Of a DNA stretch of 5,890 bases, positions 5,887-5,890 are shown one piece after another (the first letter of the stretch is position 1; every line of letters starts with the position of its first letter). The notes beneath the pieces are model-generated. The model searched no databases, was not told the origin of the DNA, and saw only the letters and a list, made by a program, of their open reading frames with translations. The stretch lies in the NCBI GenBank assembly GCA_937875615.1, contig CALNBU010001062.1, positions 1 through 5,890 on the forward strand, in the 5' to 3' direction. The DNA comes from an uncultured Archangium sp. Its GTDB lineage: Bacteria; Myxococcota; Myxococcia; Myxococcales; Myxococcaceae. The position numbers and the translations under genes are program-made.

Positions 5887-5890
5887 CCCC

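Overview
The window is very GC-rich. It has strong G/C bias at third codon positions, long open frames on both strands, several PilZ-type proteins, and a lipoprotein with a long Gly-rich repeat stalk. Together these suggest a myxobacterium (Myxococcota, Myxococcaceae/Archangiaceae-like). That assignment is inferred from style; there is no rRNA or other marker gene here. No tRNA, rRNA, CRISPR array, insertion sequence or phage gene was seen.

Every gene I can support lies on the minus strand, so the reading order runs from high to low coordinates. (1) 5886-5635: a small protein of unknown function, possibly running past the window edge. (2) 5634-5562: a 73-base gap with a perfect 8-bp hairpin, a candidate terminator. 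(3) 5561-3498: a lipoprotein with a lipobox, about 11.5 copies of a 9-residue Gly-rich repeat, and a pectate-lyase-like right-handed beta-helix domain. (4) 3382-2060 (start uncertain): a rhodanese domain fused to a domain with carbonic-anhydrase-like metal-site motifs. (5) 2063-1620: a PilZ protein overlapping the previous gene by 4 bases. (6) 1597-1271: a second PilZ protein. (7) 1274-852: a small Cys-containing exported protein or lipoprotein, overlapping the previous gene by 4 bases. (8) 827-228: an EcsC-like membrane-associated protein with a good ribosome-binding site before a GTG start. (9) 107-1: a possible start of a further gene, cut by the window edge.

Genes 4 to 8 are packed with overlaps or gaps of 22-24 bases and probably form one transcription unit. 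Two proteins in it carry both c-di-GMP-binding motifs of PilZ domains, so the unit plausibly links c-di-GMP sensing to an envelope function (exported protein, EcsC-like protein) and to the rhodanese fusion. The upstream beta-helix lipoprotein could act on or bind a surface polysaccharide, but is only a neighbour. The observation most worth following is the rhodanese protein: its C-terminal part carries CxDxR and HxxCG motifs like the zinc site of beta-class carbonic anhydrases, separated by an unusually long stretch.
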